From the NCBI GenBank assembly GCA_900542765.1, contig UQOX01000008.1, positions 1 to 64,000 of the forward strand: 64,000 bases of DNA. The letters run 5' to 3'. Both the position numbers and the translations under genes were made by a program. Below are positions 45,654 through 54,959 of the stretch, in pieces (position 1 is the stretch's first letter; each line of letters begins with the position of its first letter). The notes under the pieces are model-generated. The model was not told the DNA's origin. It saw only the letters and a list, made by a program, of their open reading frames with translations, and ran no database searches. Origin of the DNA: an uncultured Porphyromonadaceae bacterium (GTDB lineage Bacteria; Bacteroidota; Bacteroidia; Bacteroidales; UBA11471).

Positions 45654-46499
45654 CTATTCTTTCACAAAGCGGGCGGCCACCCAGTTGTTCTTTTCGAGAT
45701 GGTCTTTGTAGAGCAAGCCATATTGACGGGCGCAGGCTTGCAGTGTGGGCAAATCTTGGGTATAAAATCCGCTCATATAGATTGTGCTGCCTGTGTGCAT
45801 GACCGAAGCATAAGCCTGCATGTTGTCGAGGTGAATGTTGCGGTTGATGTTGGCCAGTACCGTGTCGTAGAGGCGTCCGTCGCCGAGGAGCGATTTGTCG
45901 CCCAGCAATACGTCGATACCGTCGATATGGTTGAGGCGGATATTCTCTAAGGCATTTTGGTAGGCCCACTCGTCGATGTCGATGGCCGTGGCCGATGTCG
46001 CGCCGCGCATGCGGGCGAGAATGGCAAGAATGGCCGTCCCGCAACCCATGTCGAGGACATTTTCTCCCGTGAAGTCGTGACGCAATATCCATTCGAGCAT
46101 GAGCGATGTTGTTTCGTGATGGCCGGTACCGAATGCCATTTTGGGGTCGATGACGATTTTATACCGGGCTTCGGGCACGTCGGTGTGGAAAGTGCTGTGT
46201 ATGACACATTCGTTGCCTATGACGATGGGCTTGAAGTAGTGTTTTTCCCACTCTTCGTTCCAATTCTGGTCGGCATAGTGGTTGCACGACCATTCGATTT
46301 CGGCCTCGACCGGCAGATGGCCGATGGTTTCAAGCAGTGCCGGTTCGGAATACTTGTCTTCGGGAATGTAGGCGCTCATGCCGGTAGCGTCGGGAACAAA
46401 GCTGTCGTAACCGGCTTCCACCAGTAAGGCGGCGAGGACATCGGTAACCAAAGCCACGTCGTCGGCTTTGACATTGAGGCGTATTTCGATGTATTTCAT
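45654..46499 (-). CDS. prmA: Ribosomal protein L11 methyltransferase
   Basis: The protein has 281 residues. The N-terminal substrate-binding domain (about 1-60) precedes the SAM-binding Rossmann fold, with AFGTGHHETTSLMLEW, VLDMGCGTAILAILA, IDIDEWAYQNALENI and DTVLANINRN. It trimethylates amino groups of ribosomal protein L11. It is the second gene of an operon whose first gene encodes a TPR-like secreted protein, 14 bases upstream. Confidence 0.93.
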   Translation of the reverse strand: MKYIEIRLNVKADDVALVTDVLAALLVEAGYDSFVPDATGMSAYIPEDKYSEPALLETIGHLPVEAEIEWSCNHYADQNWNEEWEKHYFKPIVIGNECVIHSTFHTDVPEARYKIVIDPKMAFGTGHHETTSLMLEWILRHDFTGENVLDMGCGTAILAILARMRGATSATAIDIDEWAYQNALENIRLNHIDGIDVLLGDKSLLGDGRLYDTVLANINRNIHLDNMQAYASVMHTGSTIYMSGFYTQDLPTLQACARQYGLLYKDHLEKNNWVAARFVKE

Positions 46500-46513
46500 G
46501 GTGTCTCTTTCTG

Positions 46514-47263
46514 TTATGAATTGCCAAGTTCGTCGAGGATACGAGGATACAAGACGTTTTTCAGGTGCGGATATTCGGGGTATAGCTCCATGGCCTTGCT
46601 GAAATATTCATGCGCTTTCTCGTAGTTTTGGTCTTTCTCTTCGACCAGCCCGAGGGTGATGATGAGTTGCAGGTACATCCAGTTGTTGCTGCGGAGAGAC
46701 TCGTCGTTTTCATACAGTTGCAAGGCTTTCCGGTAATACTCTCTCGATTGTTGCGTGTTTCCACCGAAAACGTCGGGCATGTAGAACAGAATGTTGGCGC
46801 TCCATATATTTACGTCAGGGTTGTCGGGCGCTGTTTTCTCGGCTTTACGGGCGTGTTGCAGCATGCCGTGGGCCAATGTGGCTGCTTTGAGAGGGGAGAG
46901 GGCGATTTGGAATCCCTGGAAATTGGCCATAAGTCCCGACAGCCTGCCGTCTTCGGGATTGGCTTTGACAAGAGGTTCGACAATAGACAGGGCTTCATTG
47001 AGCACTTTGCGAGCCTCTTTTTTCTCTCCGATGTCGATGAGGTGTCCCACCAAGCCGTAGTAGTATGAGAGCAACTCTACCTTGTCGTCGAGCGATTGAC
47101 AGGCCGAGTCGTTTTTCATTGTGGCAATGATTTTATCCCATTGCAGAATGTTGCCCGAGACAAAAAGGTCGAACGTCGTTTTCCGATAAGGACTTTCGGC
47201 TTCTGCCGTACCGGAAACGAACAGGGCGAAGAGAAGAAATAAGGCAAAGGTTTTTTTCATCAT
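46514..47263 (-). CDS. Secreted TPR-like protein
   Basis: The protein has 249 residues and a signal peptide ending near SGTAEA. The rest is all-helical, with TPR-like repeats (KKEARKVLNEALSIVEPLVK, QSREYYRKALQLYEND, YEKAHEYFSKAMELYPEYPH). It probably acts in the periplasm as a scaffold for protein contacts, but its partner is unknown. It is co-transcribed with prmA from the promoter at 47348-47355; there is no obvious functional link. Confidence 0.72.
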   Translation of the reverse strand: MMKKTFALFLLFALFVSGTAEAESPYRKTTFDLFVSGNILQWDKIIATMKNDSACQSLDDKVELLSYYYGLVGHLIDIGEKKEARKVLNEALSIVEPLVKANPEDGRLSGLMANFQGFQIALSPLKAATLAHGMLQHARKAEKTAPDNPDVNIWSANILFYMPDVFGGNTQQSREYYRKALQLYENDESLRSNNWMYLQLIITLGLVEEKDQNYEKAHEYFSKAMELYPEYPHLKNVLYPRILDELGNS

Positions 47264-47347
47264 TAGGGTATCTTTTTACAGAAGTCCTGAACAGTGCGAA
47301 AACACGACAGATGCGTTTTCCCGAAGCCTTGTTCAAGAAATCGGGGG

Positions 47348-47355
47348 CAAAGATA
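47348..47355 (-). promoter_or_regulatory. -7 box of the TPR-prmA operon
   Basis: On the minus strand this reads TATCTTTG, 84 bases before the start codon. The -33 element is not clear. Confidence 0.5.
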
Positions 47356-47490
47356 CGACTTTTATACGACTTTTCATGTCGGTACCAATCCTTTCCTTGT
47401 ATGAAAATACGCCGGAATTGTCCTGAAACACCTTTTCGGCACAAGGTGATAATAGTCGGGAAGATACTCGTCGTTTCGAAAAGTTTTTGC

Positions 47491-47498
47491 TATTTTTG
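47491..47498 (+). promoter_or_regulatory. -7 box of cysK
   Basis: TATTTTTG matches TAnnTTTG and lies 22 bases before the ATG at 47521, so the leader is short. Confidence 0.55.
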
Positions 47499-47520
47499 TA
47501 TTTTATAAAGAACTGAAAAC

Positions 47521-48453
47521 ATGAGCCATATTGCCAAACAGATGACCGAACTTATCGGTAATACCCCGATGCTCGAACTTGCGGGTATCGCTCGCAAATA
47601 TTCCCTCGCAGCGCACATCGTCGCCAAACTCGAAAGTTTCAATCCCGGTGGGAGCGTCAAGGACCGCACGGCCTTGTCGATGATAGAAGATGCCGAGGTG
47701 CGGGGGCTGTTGGTGCCCGGTGCGACGATTGTCGAGCCTACCAGCGGCAATACCGGTGTAGGCATCGCATGGATTGCCGCCGTGAGGGGGTATCGTACGA
47801 TACTCACCATGCCCGAGACCATGAGCATCGAGCGGCAGCGTTTGTTACGGGCCATGGGAGCGGAGCTGGTGCTTACACCCGGAGCCGGAGGCATGGCCGG
47901 AGCCATTGCCAAAGCCGAAGAGTTGTTGACGACCATTCCGCAGGCCGTCATGTTGCGTCAGTTCGAGAACAAGGCCAATCCCGCCGTGCATCGGCGTACG
48001 ACGGCCGAGGAGATATGGCGCGACACCGACGGTGCTGTCGATATTTTTGTGGCGGGTGTAGGCACGGGCGGAACGCTTTCGGGGGTGGCCGAGGGGTTGA
48101 AACATCGTAATGCCCGGGTCTTGACGGTCGCCGTGGAGCCGGCTTCATCGGCGGTGCTTTCGGGCGGTTGCCCGGGGGGGCACAAGTTGCAGGGCATAGG
48201 AGCCGGTTTCGTGCCTGAGACCTACGACGGGAAGTGGGTCGACGAGATTATGACGGTTACCGATGAAGATGCGATGCGCATGGGGCGGGAGCTTGTGGCT
48301 TGCGACGGCGTTTTTGCCGGTATCTCGTCGGGTGCAGCCGTGAGTGCGGCCGTGCGGTTGGCGGCTCGGCCCGAGAATGCCGGCAAACTCATTGTGGCGC
48401 TGCTGCCCGATACCGGCGAACGGTACCTCTCGACCGAGCTTTTTGGCGGTTGA
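47521..48453 (+). CDS. cysK: Cysteine synthase A (O-acetylserine sulfhydrylase)
   Basis: The protein has 310 residues. The pyridoxal phosphate lysine is Lys47 in PGGSVKDRT, and the substrate loop [12 protein letters not shown] and the phosphate-binding GTGGTLSG follow. It makes cysteine from O-acetylserine and sulfide in the cytoplasm. The C-terminal region ([31 protein letters not shown]) is typical. It is a single-gene unit ended by a strong terminator. Confidence 0.95.
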   Translation: MSHIAKQMTELIGNTPMLELAGIARKYSLAAHIVAKLESFNPGGSVKDRTALSMIEDAEVRGLLVPGATIVEPTSGNTGVGIAWIAAVRGYRTILTMPETMSIERQRLLRAMGAELVLTPGAGGMAGAIAKAEELLTTIPQAVMLRQFENKANPAVHRRTTAEEIWRDTDGAVDIFVAGVGTGGTLSGVAEGLKHRNARVLTVAVEPASSAVLSGGCPGGHKLQGIGAGFVPETYDGKWVDEIMTVTDEDAMRMGRELVACDGVFAGISSGAAVSAAVRLAARPENAGKLIVALLPDTGERYLSTELFGG

Positions 48454-48475
48454 CATACTTGGATTTATACTGCAA

Positions 48476-48513
48476 CAAAAAAGCGTAGCTCCCGCCGGGG
48501 CTACGCTTTTTTG
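48476..48513. terminator. Bidirectional terminator between cysK and the convergent lipoprotein gene
   Basis: The arms 48476-48489 and 48500-48513 form a 14-bp stem with a GC-rich loop region, an A run before and a T run after it. Confidence 0.88.
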
Positions 48514-48536
48514 TCATGAAATATAATCGTCGAAGA

Positions 48537-49049
48537 TTATTTCTTTTGGGCCGAGATCTCGATATTTACGGTTTGTTCAAGGAGCGGAGCAGCAGCTTCG
48601 ATCGAAAGGTTGGCGGCACCTGCTTTGGTAACCGTACCGGTGAGGCTGTTGATGACAACGTCCATTCCGATGATGTTCTTTTCGAGGTCCATATCCTGTC
48701 CGTTGATGGTCAGTTTTTCGCTATCAGCGGTGCTGGGTACGTCATTTACTTCGAGGGTGAGCGCTCCGATAATCAAGATGGAATCATTGATGGAGAGCGA
48801 GGTGGCGTTTTCTTGTTGGTTGAGGGTGAACGTTACAGGGCTCGAAGATAGTGCGGGGTTAAAGGCTTCGAAGAAGTTTTCACCATTCACAAGGATTTCG
48901 ATGTTGCCATCGTATTCGCCCGTGGCGTTTACGTTGTTGGTAATACCGTTGTTGATTGAGTTGTCATCATCTTTGTTGTCATCGCCGCAGGCAACGAATG
49001 CGAGGGGCATGGCCATGAACATGAACAGATAAATCAAGTTCTTTTTCAT
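48537..49049 (-). CDS. Small lipoprotein, possible calycin-like fold
   Basis: The ATG at 49049 gives 170 residues with a signal peptide ending in the lipobox LAFVAC (Cys21) followed by GDDNKDDDN. The frame is open upstream but overlaps the promoter. The mature part (ATGEYDGNIEILVNG, then alternating strands to the end) resembles the calycin-like lipoproteins of Bacteroidetes and shares the GxYxG start with the lipoprotein at 6104-6589. Its function is unknown. It forms a single-gene unit with a clear promoter. Confidence 0.7.
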   Translation of the reverse strand: MKKNLIYLFMFMAMPLAFVACGDDNKDDDNSINNGITNNVNATGEYDGNIEILVNGENFFEAFNPALSSSPVTFTLNQQENATSLSINDSILIIGALTLEVNDVPSTADSEKLTINGQDMDLEKNIIGMDVVINSLTGTVTKAGAANLSIEAAAPLLEQTVNIEISAQKK

Positions 49050-49079
49050 AATACTTTTTTTTAATTGTAATTTCGGGCG

Positions 49080-49087
49080 CAAAGATA
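49080..49087 (-). promoter_or_regulatory. -7 box of the calycin-like lipoprotein gene
   Basis: On the minus strand this reads TATCTTTG, 30 bases before the start codon at 49049. A TTTC 19 bases upstream is a weak -33 element. Confidence 0.6.
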
Positions 49088-49183
49088 ATGCTTTTTGGGT
49101 GAATGCGAAAAAACTTTCGAAATATTTTGCGTTTTCTTCCCCCAAAAAATAAACGATGACAATTACAGACGGATAGTCCCGAT

Positions 49184-49426
49184 TTATTTTCGGAATAGGC
49201 CGCGTATCTTCCTGAACATGCGCAAGCTGGTAATTATTCCCTCAAACAGGGCCACACTCACCGAGAAGCGTTTCATTATCGAGAACGGGGAGTTTCCCAT
49301 TCGGTAGAAAGGTGCCAAGGTATCCCAGTAGGTTTGTGCCAGTTCGCTGTGTTGCCTGGCTATTTTGGCCCGCACCTCGGCTTTTTGTCGGGCCAGCGAT
49401 TTCATGGTTATTTTCGTTTCGTTCAT
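49184..49426 (-). CDS. Hypothetical small basic protein of the YtxH/holin operon
   Basis: The protein has 80 residues, is rich in Lys and Arg, and has an N-terminal helix (SLARQKAEVRAKIARQHSEL) and one hydrophobic segment near 55-68 (VSVALFEGIITSLRM). No family was recognised with confidence. Its ATG overlaps the stop codon of the holin-like gene by four bases, so it is translationally coupled and probably acts with it at the membrane. Confidence 0.65.
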   Translation of the reverse strand: MNETKITMKSLARQKAEVRAKIARQHSELAQTYWDTLAPFYRMGNSPFSIMKRFSVSVALFEGIITSLRMFRKIRGLFRK

Positions 49427-49815
49427 AGCTCGTTGTTGGTGTTTGAGGTGAAGTCGTTTTGGCCTTCTTTCGGCGTGAGGAACATTTTATAGAAGAAGCG
49501 CAATATGGGGTTGACGATGCAACTGCGGCGCAGGAGCCACAAAACGACAAATAGCAACAAGAAGAAACCGGCCATGATGGAATAGGCGGCAACGGCTCCT
49601 GTATATATTTGTATGAGATGAACGACAGAGAGGGAAAGATAAAGCAGCGCAATGGCAATGAGGATAATGGCCAATATGAGGAAGATGAGAGAAGAGACAA
49701 TGCGTGTCAATTTTTCGACGCTGTCGAGTTTCACCCATTCACATTGTAGCGAAAGGTATTGTTTTATCTCCGCAATGACTTGGCGCAAGGAGGGGGTTGG
49801 GTTGGAGGTGCTCAT
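49423..49815 (-). CDS. Holin-like small membrane protein (phage holin superfamily 3_6)
   Basis: The protein has 130 residues. An amphipathic N-terminal helix (QVIAEIKQYLSLQCEWVKLD) is followed by two membrane helices (about 40-66 and 73-95) and a polar tail. This is the pattern of the bacterial phage_holin_3_6 family, which in Bacteroidetes lies beside YtxH genes and is not part of a prophage. The role is unknown; a stress- or envelope-related function is often assumed. It lies between a YtxH gene upstream and a small basic protein downstream. Confidence 0.8.
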   Translation of the reverse strand: MSTSNPTPSLRQVIAEIKQYLSLQCEWVKLDSVEKLTRIVSSLIFLILAIILIAIALLYLSLSVVHLIQIYTGAVAAYSIMAGFFLLLFVVLWLLRRSCIVNPILRFFYKMFLTPKEGQNDFTSNTNNEL

Positions 49816-49841
49816 AAGTGTGGATATTCGTTGAGTGGCAT

Positions 49842-49882
49842 AAAGATTTCCCGGCAGCCAAATGGGCGACCGGGAAATCTTT
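49842..49882 (-). terminator. Hairpin between the ytxH and holin-like genes
   Basis: The arms 49842-49854 and 49870-49882 (AAAGATTTCCCGG with CCGGGAAATCTTT) pair perfectly over 13 bp with a 15-base loop. On the minus strand the stem ends in TTT and lies between two genes of one operon, so it may lower expression of the downstream genes or protect the upstream message. Confidence 0.55.
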
Positions 49883-49897
49883 TAAATTCAGTGAGAA

Positions 49898-50119
49898 TCA
49901 GTCTTCTGCTTCAACTGATTTGTCAAGTTTGAGCTTGGCGGCAATTTTGTTGACGAGGTTTTCCATATCCTCGCGGCTCAGTTTGATGCCGTTCTCACGA
50001 AGAACTTCATTGATTTTACTACGCGTGTCTTCGCCTTTTTCAGGGGCGAAAAGTATCCCGATGGCAGCACCGATGGCAGCACCTGTCAGGAAGCCGGCTA
50101 ATAAAGAAGCACATTTCAT
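49898..50119 (-). CDS. YtxH-domain small membrane protein
   Basis: The protein has 73 residues with one N-terminal membrane helix (ASLLAGFLTGAAIGAAIGILFAP) followed directly by EKGEDTRSKI, the YtxH signature, and a helical acidic tail. YtxH proteins are general-stress proteins of unknown molecular role in other bacteria. It is the first gene of a three-gene operon with its own promoter at 50148-50155. Confidence 0.85.
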   Translation of the reverse strand: MKCASLLAGFLTGAAIGAAIGILFAPEKGEDTRSKINEVLRENGIKLSREDMENLVNKIAAKLKLDKSVEAED

Positions 50120-50147
50120 AATACCGAAATTTTTTATGGGTTTACCA

Positions 50148-50155
50148 CAAAGATA
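50148..50155 (-). promoter_or_regulatory. -7 box of the ytxH operon
   Basis: On the minus strand this reads TATCTTTG, 28 bases before the start codon. Confidence 0.6.
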
Positions 50156-50353
50156 ACAAAAAAATTATTGGTTGTATCATGCGGCGAAAGAAAAATACGC
50201 TTTTTTACCTATTTTGTGGCCTTAGAGAATAAAAAAACAATAAAGCCGAATAAAGTAAGATACATTGATATACTTATTATAGGGATATATCCTTAACTTT
50301 ATAGAAGATCGGCGGCAGCTCGGCGTAATCAAACTTGAAAACTTCTTTTCTTG

Positions 50354-50384
50354 TTTGCCTCTGCGCTCCCTTTTACTATCTTTG
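50354..50384 (+). promoter_or_regulatory. Promoter of the uvrA gene
   Basis: A -33 TTTG (50354-50357) and a -7 TATCTTTG (50377-50384) are separated by exactly 19 bases. The ATG at 50409 lies 24 bases downstream of the -7 box. Confidence 0.85.
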
Positions 50385-50408
50385 CAAACTGAATAATTGC
50401 GAGCAGAA

Positions 50409-53210
50409 ATGTCGGAACAAACCATATCGATTAAAGGTGCCCGGGTCAATAATTTGAAAAATATTGACTTGGAGATACCCCGTAATAAACTGATTGTCAT
50501 TACCGGCCTTTCGGGCTCGGGCAAGTCTTCGTTGGCATTCGATACCCTCTACGCCGAGGGACAACGCCGCTATGTCGAGAGCCTTTCGGCCTATGCCCGT
50601 CAGTTTCTCGGGCGCATGAGCAAGCCCGAGTGCGATTATATCCGCGGCATACCGCCCGCCATTGCCATCGAGCAGAAGGTAAATACCCGGAATCCCCGTT
50701 CCACGGTGGCTACTTCGTCCGAAATCTACGATTACCTGCGAATGCTCTTCGCCCGCATCGGGAAGACCTATTCTCCCGTCTCGGGAAAAGAGGTGAAGAA
50801 ACACCGGGTCGAAGATGTCGTGGAGTGTGCCCAGTCTTATCCCGATGGTACGCGCATGGCTCTTTTCACCCCCGTCAAGTTCCCTGCCGACCGTGATGCC
50901 CGCACGGTACTCGATGTCTATCTCAAAGGCGGTTACAACCGCATGGAACATCACGGAGAGATTGTCCGCATTGAAGACTTGTTGCAAGGCGACGAGTCGT
51001 CGTGGCACGACGATGAACTGTTTTTGCTCATCGACCGCACGGTCGTTTCTCACACCAACGATGCCGTGAGCCGTCTTTCCGACTCTGTCGAGACCGCCTT
51101 TTATGAGGGCCATGGGGAGTGCCTGTTGCGCTTCTATACCTCGTCGGGGGTCGAGTCGCACACCTTCTCCAATCGTTTTGAGGCCGACGGTATGACGTTT
51201 GAGGAGCCGAACGATTTGATGTTCAACTTCAACAGTCCCGTGGGAGCCTGTCCCAAGTGTGAAGGATTCGGAAAAGTTATCGGTATCGACGAAGATTTGG
51301 TCATACCCAATAAGTCGCTTTCGGTCTATGACGATGCCGTCGTGTGCTGGAAGGGGGAGAAGATGAGCGAATGGAAAAAGGCCCTGATAAGTGTAGCCGA
51401 GGCGTCGCGTTTCCCGATACATCGTCCCTATTATCAACTGACCGAAGCCCAGAAGTCGCTTCTATGGAACGGGAATGCCCTGTTCCATGGAATCAACGAT
51501 TTCTTCCGCATGGTCGAAGAGAACCAGTATAAGATACAGTATCGGGTCATGTTGGCCCGCTATCGCGGGAAAACGACCTGTCCCGAGTGTCATGGAGGCC
51601 GGTTGAAGCCCGAGGCTCAGTATGTAAAAGTCGGCGGCAAGTCCATCTCACAGTTGGTCGAGATGTCCATCGACGAGTTGAGACGCTTCTTTGGCGAACT
51701 TCAACTCGACCCATACGATGCCGCGGTGGCCAAGCGTTTGCTCACCGAGATAAACAACCGTCTCGAATTCCTTTCTGATGTCGGGCTCGACTATCTGACG
51801 CTCAATCGTCTCTCATCGACGCTCTCCGGCGGTGAGAGTCAGCGCATCAACCTGGCCACTTCTTTGGGCAGCAGCTTGGTCGGTTCGCTTTATATACTCG
51901 ACGAGCCGAGCATCGGATTGCATTCGCGCGACACGGCATTGCTCGTGCGGGTGTTGCGGCGTTTGCAACAGTTGGGCAACACGGTGATTATCGTCGAACA
52001 CGACGAAGACATCATACGGGCGGCCGACTACATCATCGACATCGGTCCGCAGGCCGGACGCCTGGGCGGGGAGGTTGTCTATCAAGGAACTTTTGACGGC
52101 CTCGAAAAGGCCGAGCATAGCTATACGGCCAAGTACCTTACCGGCCAGGAGACAATTCCCGTACCGGCACACCGGCGTTTGTGGCATAACTATATCGAGA
52201 TCGAAGGCGCCGTGCATAATAACCTGAAAAATATCAATGTGCGTTTCCCGCTCTATGCCATGACGGTTGTGACCGGTGTGAGCGGCTCGGGCAAATCTTC
52301 GTTGGTGCGTGATGTCTTTTACCGTTCCTTGGCCCGTTGTTACGACGAAGAAGGCGAGATGCCGGGCACTTATGGACGTTTGTCGGGCGATGTGTCGCTG
52401 ATGAAACACATCGAGTTTGTCGACCAAAATCCCATCGGGCACTCTTCCCGTTCCAATCCGGCGACCTATCTGAAAGCCTTCGACGAGATACGCAAGCTCT
52501 TTGCCGAGCAGCAGGCTGCCAAGCAGATGGGCTTCTCGGCCGCCTATTTTTCGTTCAATGTCGAGGGTGGCCGTTGTGAAGAATGTAAAGGCGATGGTAC
52601 CATCACGGTCGAAATGCAATTCATGGCCGACCTTGTTCTCCCTTGTGAGTCCTGTCACGGAAAACGTTTCAAGCCCGATATTCTCGAAGTGGAATACCGC
52701 GGGAAAAATATCGCCGATGTGCTCGACATGACGGTCAACCAGGCTGTGGAGTTTTTCTCCGAGGCCGGAGGTTCGACCGAGAAAAAAATCGTCCGCCGGC
52801 TCAAACCCTTGCAGGACGTGGGCTTGGGGTACATCAAGATGGGGCAGACCTCATCGACCCTCTCCGGCGGTGAAAACCAACGGGTGAAACTGGCCTATTT
52901 CCTGAGCAACGAGAAACAGGAGCCTACCATCTTTGTCTTTGACGAGCCGACGACCGGATTGCATATACACGACATCAAAACCCTGATGGCCGCATTCGAT
53001 GCTCTTATTGCCAACGGACATACGGTGGTCATTGTCGAGCATAATATGGAGGTTATCAAGTGTGCCGACTACATCATCGACATGGGTCCCGAAGGGGGCG
53101 ATGCCGGCGGCCATTTGGTATGTTGCGGTACGCCTGAGGAGGTAGCGGCTTGTGCCGGGTCATATACCGGGTACTTCCTTCGCGAGAAATTGGGTTTGCC
53201 TCCGTTGTAG
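50409..53210 (+). CDS. uvrA: Excinuclease ABC subunit A
   Basis: The ATG at 50409 gives 933 residues; an in-frame TTG at 50397 is less likely. Two ABC ATPase halves are seen: Walker A GLSGSGKSSLAF and GVSGSGKSSLV, with signatures LSGGESQRINLA and LSGGENQRVKLA. Zinc-binding modules show CPKCEGFG, CPECHGGR, CEECKGDG and CESCHGKR. UvrA detects bulky DNA lesions with UvrB in nucleotide excision repair. Length and domain order are those of canonical UvrA. It is a single-gene unit. Confidence 0.96.
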   Translation: MSEQTISIKGARVNNLKNIDLEIPRNKLIVITGLSGSGKSSLAFDTLYAEGQRRYVESLSAYARQFLGRMSKPECDYIRGIPPAIAIEQKVNTRNPRSTVATSSEIYDYLRMLFARIGKTYSPVSGKEVKKHRVEDVVECAQSYPDGTRMALFTPVKFPADRDARTVLDVYLKGGYNRMEHHGEIVRIEDLLQGDESSWHDDELFLLIDRTVVSHTNDAVSRLSDSVETAFYEGHGECLLRFYTSSGVESHTFSNRFEADGMTFEEPNDLMFNFNSPVGACPKCEGFGKVIGIDEDLVIPNKSLSVYDDAVVCWKGEKMSEWKKALISVAEASRFPIHRPYYQLTEAQKSLLWNGNALFHGINDFFRMVEENQYKIQYRVMLARYRGKTTCPECHGGRLKPEAQYVKVGGKSISQLVEMSIDELRRFFGELQLDPYDAAVAKRLLTEINNRLEFLSDVGLDYLTLNRLSSTLSGGESQRINLATSLGSSLVGSLYILDEPSIGLHSRDTALLVRVLRRLQQLGNTVIIVEHDEDIIRAADYIIDIGPQAGRLGGEVVYQGTFDGLEKAEHSYTAKYLTGQETIPVPAHRRLWHNYIEIEGAVHNNLKNINVRFPLYAMTVVTGVSGSGKSSLVRDVFYRSLARCYDEEGEMPGTYGRLSGDVSLMKHIEFVDQNPIGHSSRSNPATYLKAFDEIRKLFAEQQAAKQMGFSAAYFSFNVEGGRCEECKGDGTITVEMQFMADLVLPCESCHGKRFKPDILEVEYRGKNIADVLDMTVNQAVEFFSEAGGSTEKKIVRRLKPLQDVGLGYIKMGQTSSTLSGGENQRVKLAYFLSNEKQEPTIFVFDEPTTGLHIHDIKTLMAAFDALIANGHTVVIVEHNMEVIKCADYIIDMGPEGGDAGGHLVCCGTPEEVAACAGSYTGYFLREKLGLPPL

Positions 53211-53230
53211 GGAAGGGATTCCTTGAAAAT

Positions 53231-53270
53231 AAAATGGAGGACGTCCGTGCGGGCGTCCTCCATTTTTGTT
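53231..53270. terminator. Terminator between uvrA and the convergent acyl-CoA synthetase gene
   Basis: The arms 53231-53243 and 53254-53266 form a 13-bp stem with a 10-base loop, with an A run before and TTTTG after it. Confidence 0.85.
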
Positions 53271-53285
53271 GTCTGTCAATACGCA

Positions 53286-54935
53286 TCAGGCATTCTGGTA
53301 GAGATAGCGTTTGATACTGCGTTTGGGCGTTTTTTCAAATTCTTCATAGAAGAGTTTGATTTTGGTGATTTGGCTGTATCCCGGCAGGTTTTTGTTTACT
53401 GCGATGCGGTTCTCTTCCATCAATTCTTCGATGCTCGAAGCCAATCCCTGTTTTTCAGCGTTCTCGAAATCGGGGTAGATGAGGGCGACGAGTTTCCCGT
53501 TCTGCTCGATGACAATCGACTCGTTTACATAGGGTAAGTTGTTGATGCGGGCCTCTATTTCCTCGGGGTAGATGTTTTGTCCCGAGGGACCCAAAATCAT
53601 GCTCTTGCTGCGTCCTTTGAGGTATATGTAGTTGTCCTTGTCGAGAACGGCCAAGTCGCCGGTGTTGAGCCAGCCGTCTTTCAAAACGGCATCGGTGGCT
53701 TCTTGGTTTTTATAATAGCCCAGCATCACGCTGTCGCCTTTGACATGGAGTTCCCCGACGATGTTCTGGGGGTCGGCCGAGTCGATGCGGGCTTCGGTGC
53801 GGTCGATGACCTTTCCGCAGGAGCCCAGTCGGGCTTTCTGCCACGGGGCATAGGAGATGAGGGGTGCACATTCGGTCATGCCGTAACCGATTGTAAAGGG
53901 GAACCCGATTTTGTGCAGGAACAATTCGATTTCGTGGTTGAGAGCAGCTCCACCGATGATGATTTCTTGCATATTCCCGCCGAATGCCTCTTCGAGTTTG
54001 GCGCGAATCTGTTGTTGAAGTTGGGTGTTGAGAAACGGAATTTTCATCATGAGCTGCATGAGTGGTTTCTCTAACAGGGGGAATACCTTGCCGCGGACGA
54101 TTTTCTCGATAATGAGCGGTACCGAAATGACGACGCGTGGCTTCACTTCGGCAAAAGCGTCCAAGATAATCTTCGGCGACGGTATGCGGGTAAGGAAATG
54201 TATGTGGCAACCTTTGGCAAAGCAGTTGCACAGTTCGACCATGAGTCCGTACATGTGGGCCATGGGCAACATCGACACCACTTGGTCGCCGGGATTGATG
54301 TAGGTCATGTTGTCATAACAGAATTTCAGGTTGGTCCACAAGCTGCGGTAGGGGAGCATCACGCCTTTTGAGAATCCGGTCGACCCCGATGTGTAGTTGA
54401 TGAGAGCCAGCTCATCGGGCGAATCTTTGTGGTAGGAGACGTCTTCACGACGGAAACGCTCGGGGTATTTGTCGCCGAAATATTGGTTGAGGTGTTCTCT
54501 GGCATCTATGAGTTTCTTGCTTCGGCTGTGCAGTACCGAGAAATCGTTGATGAGAATGATGCCGGTAAGGCCGGGCATTTTGCTCTTGTCGATGTTTTCA
54601 TACACGACGTCGCCCACGAAAAGGAGTTTCGACTCGGAGTGGTTTACGATGTGGTGTATGTTGTCGGGCTTGAATTCGTGCAGTATGGGTACGACCACCG
54701 CTCCGTAGGTGAGGGTGGCGAAGAAGGCGACGGCCCAGTGGGAGGAATTGCGGCCGCAGATGGCAATCTTGTCGCCTTTCTTTACACCGGCAGCTTCCAT
54801 CAAGATGTGCATTTTTTCTATCTTGCGGGCAATGTCTTTATAATTGTAAGACACACCCTTGAAGTCGCTAAGTGCCGTCAATTCCCAGTTTTCACGAATG
54901 GAGTTCTCGATATATGCGTTGAAACCTTTGTCCAT
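53286..54935 (-). CDS. AMP-binding acyl-CoA synthetase (long-chain fatty acid type)
   Basis: The protein has 549 residues. It has the AMP-binding motif INYTSGSTGFSKGV, the adenylate motif GYGMTECAPLISYAP and the hinge motifs LNTGDLAVLD and KGRSKSMILGPSGQNI. It should activate a fatty acid or other carboxylic acid to its acyl-CoA or acyl-ACP. Chain length cannot be told. It lies 24 bases after a small gene of unknown function on the same strand and shares its promoter. Confidence 0.87.
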   Translation of the reverse strand: MDKGFNAYIENSIRENWELTALSDFKGVSYNYKDIARKIEKMHILMEAAGVKKGDKIAICGRNSSHWAVAFFATLTYGAVVVPILHEFKPDNIHHIVNHSESKLLFVGDVVYENIDKSKMPGLTGIILINDFSVLHSRSKKLIDAREHLNQYFGDKYPERFRREDVSYHKDSPDELALINYTSGSTGFSKGVMLPYRSLWTNLKFCYDNMTYINPGDQVVSMLPMAHMYGLMVELCNCFAKGCHIHFLTRIPSPKIILDAFAEVKPRVVISVPLIIEKIVRGKVFPLLEKPLMQLMMKIPFLNTQLQQQIRAKLEEAFGGNMQEIIIGGAALNHEIELFLHKIGFPFTIGYGMTECAPLISYAPWQKARLGSCGKVIDRTEARIDSADPQNIVGELHVKGDSVMLGYYKNQEATDAVLKDGWLNTGDLAVLDKDNYIYLKGRSKSMILGPSGQNIYPEEIEARINNLPYVNESIVIEQNGKLVALIYPDFENAEKQGLASSIEELMEENRIAVNKNLPGYSQITKIKLFYEEFEKTPKRSIKRYLYQNA

Positions 54936-54959
54936 TTTGTTCGATTGTCAGAGTGTTTT

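Noticed and set aside
49423-49815. Holin-like gene as a sign of a prophage
   Set aside because: No phage structural, integrase or lysis genes are nearby; such holin-family genes next to YtxH are common chromosomal genes in this phylum.
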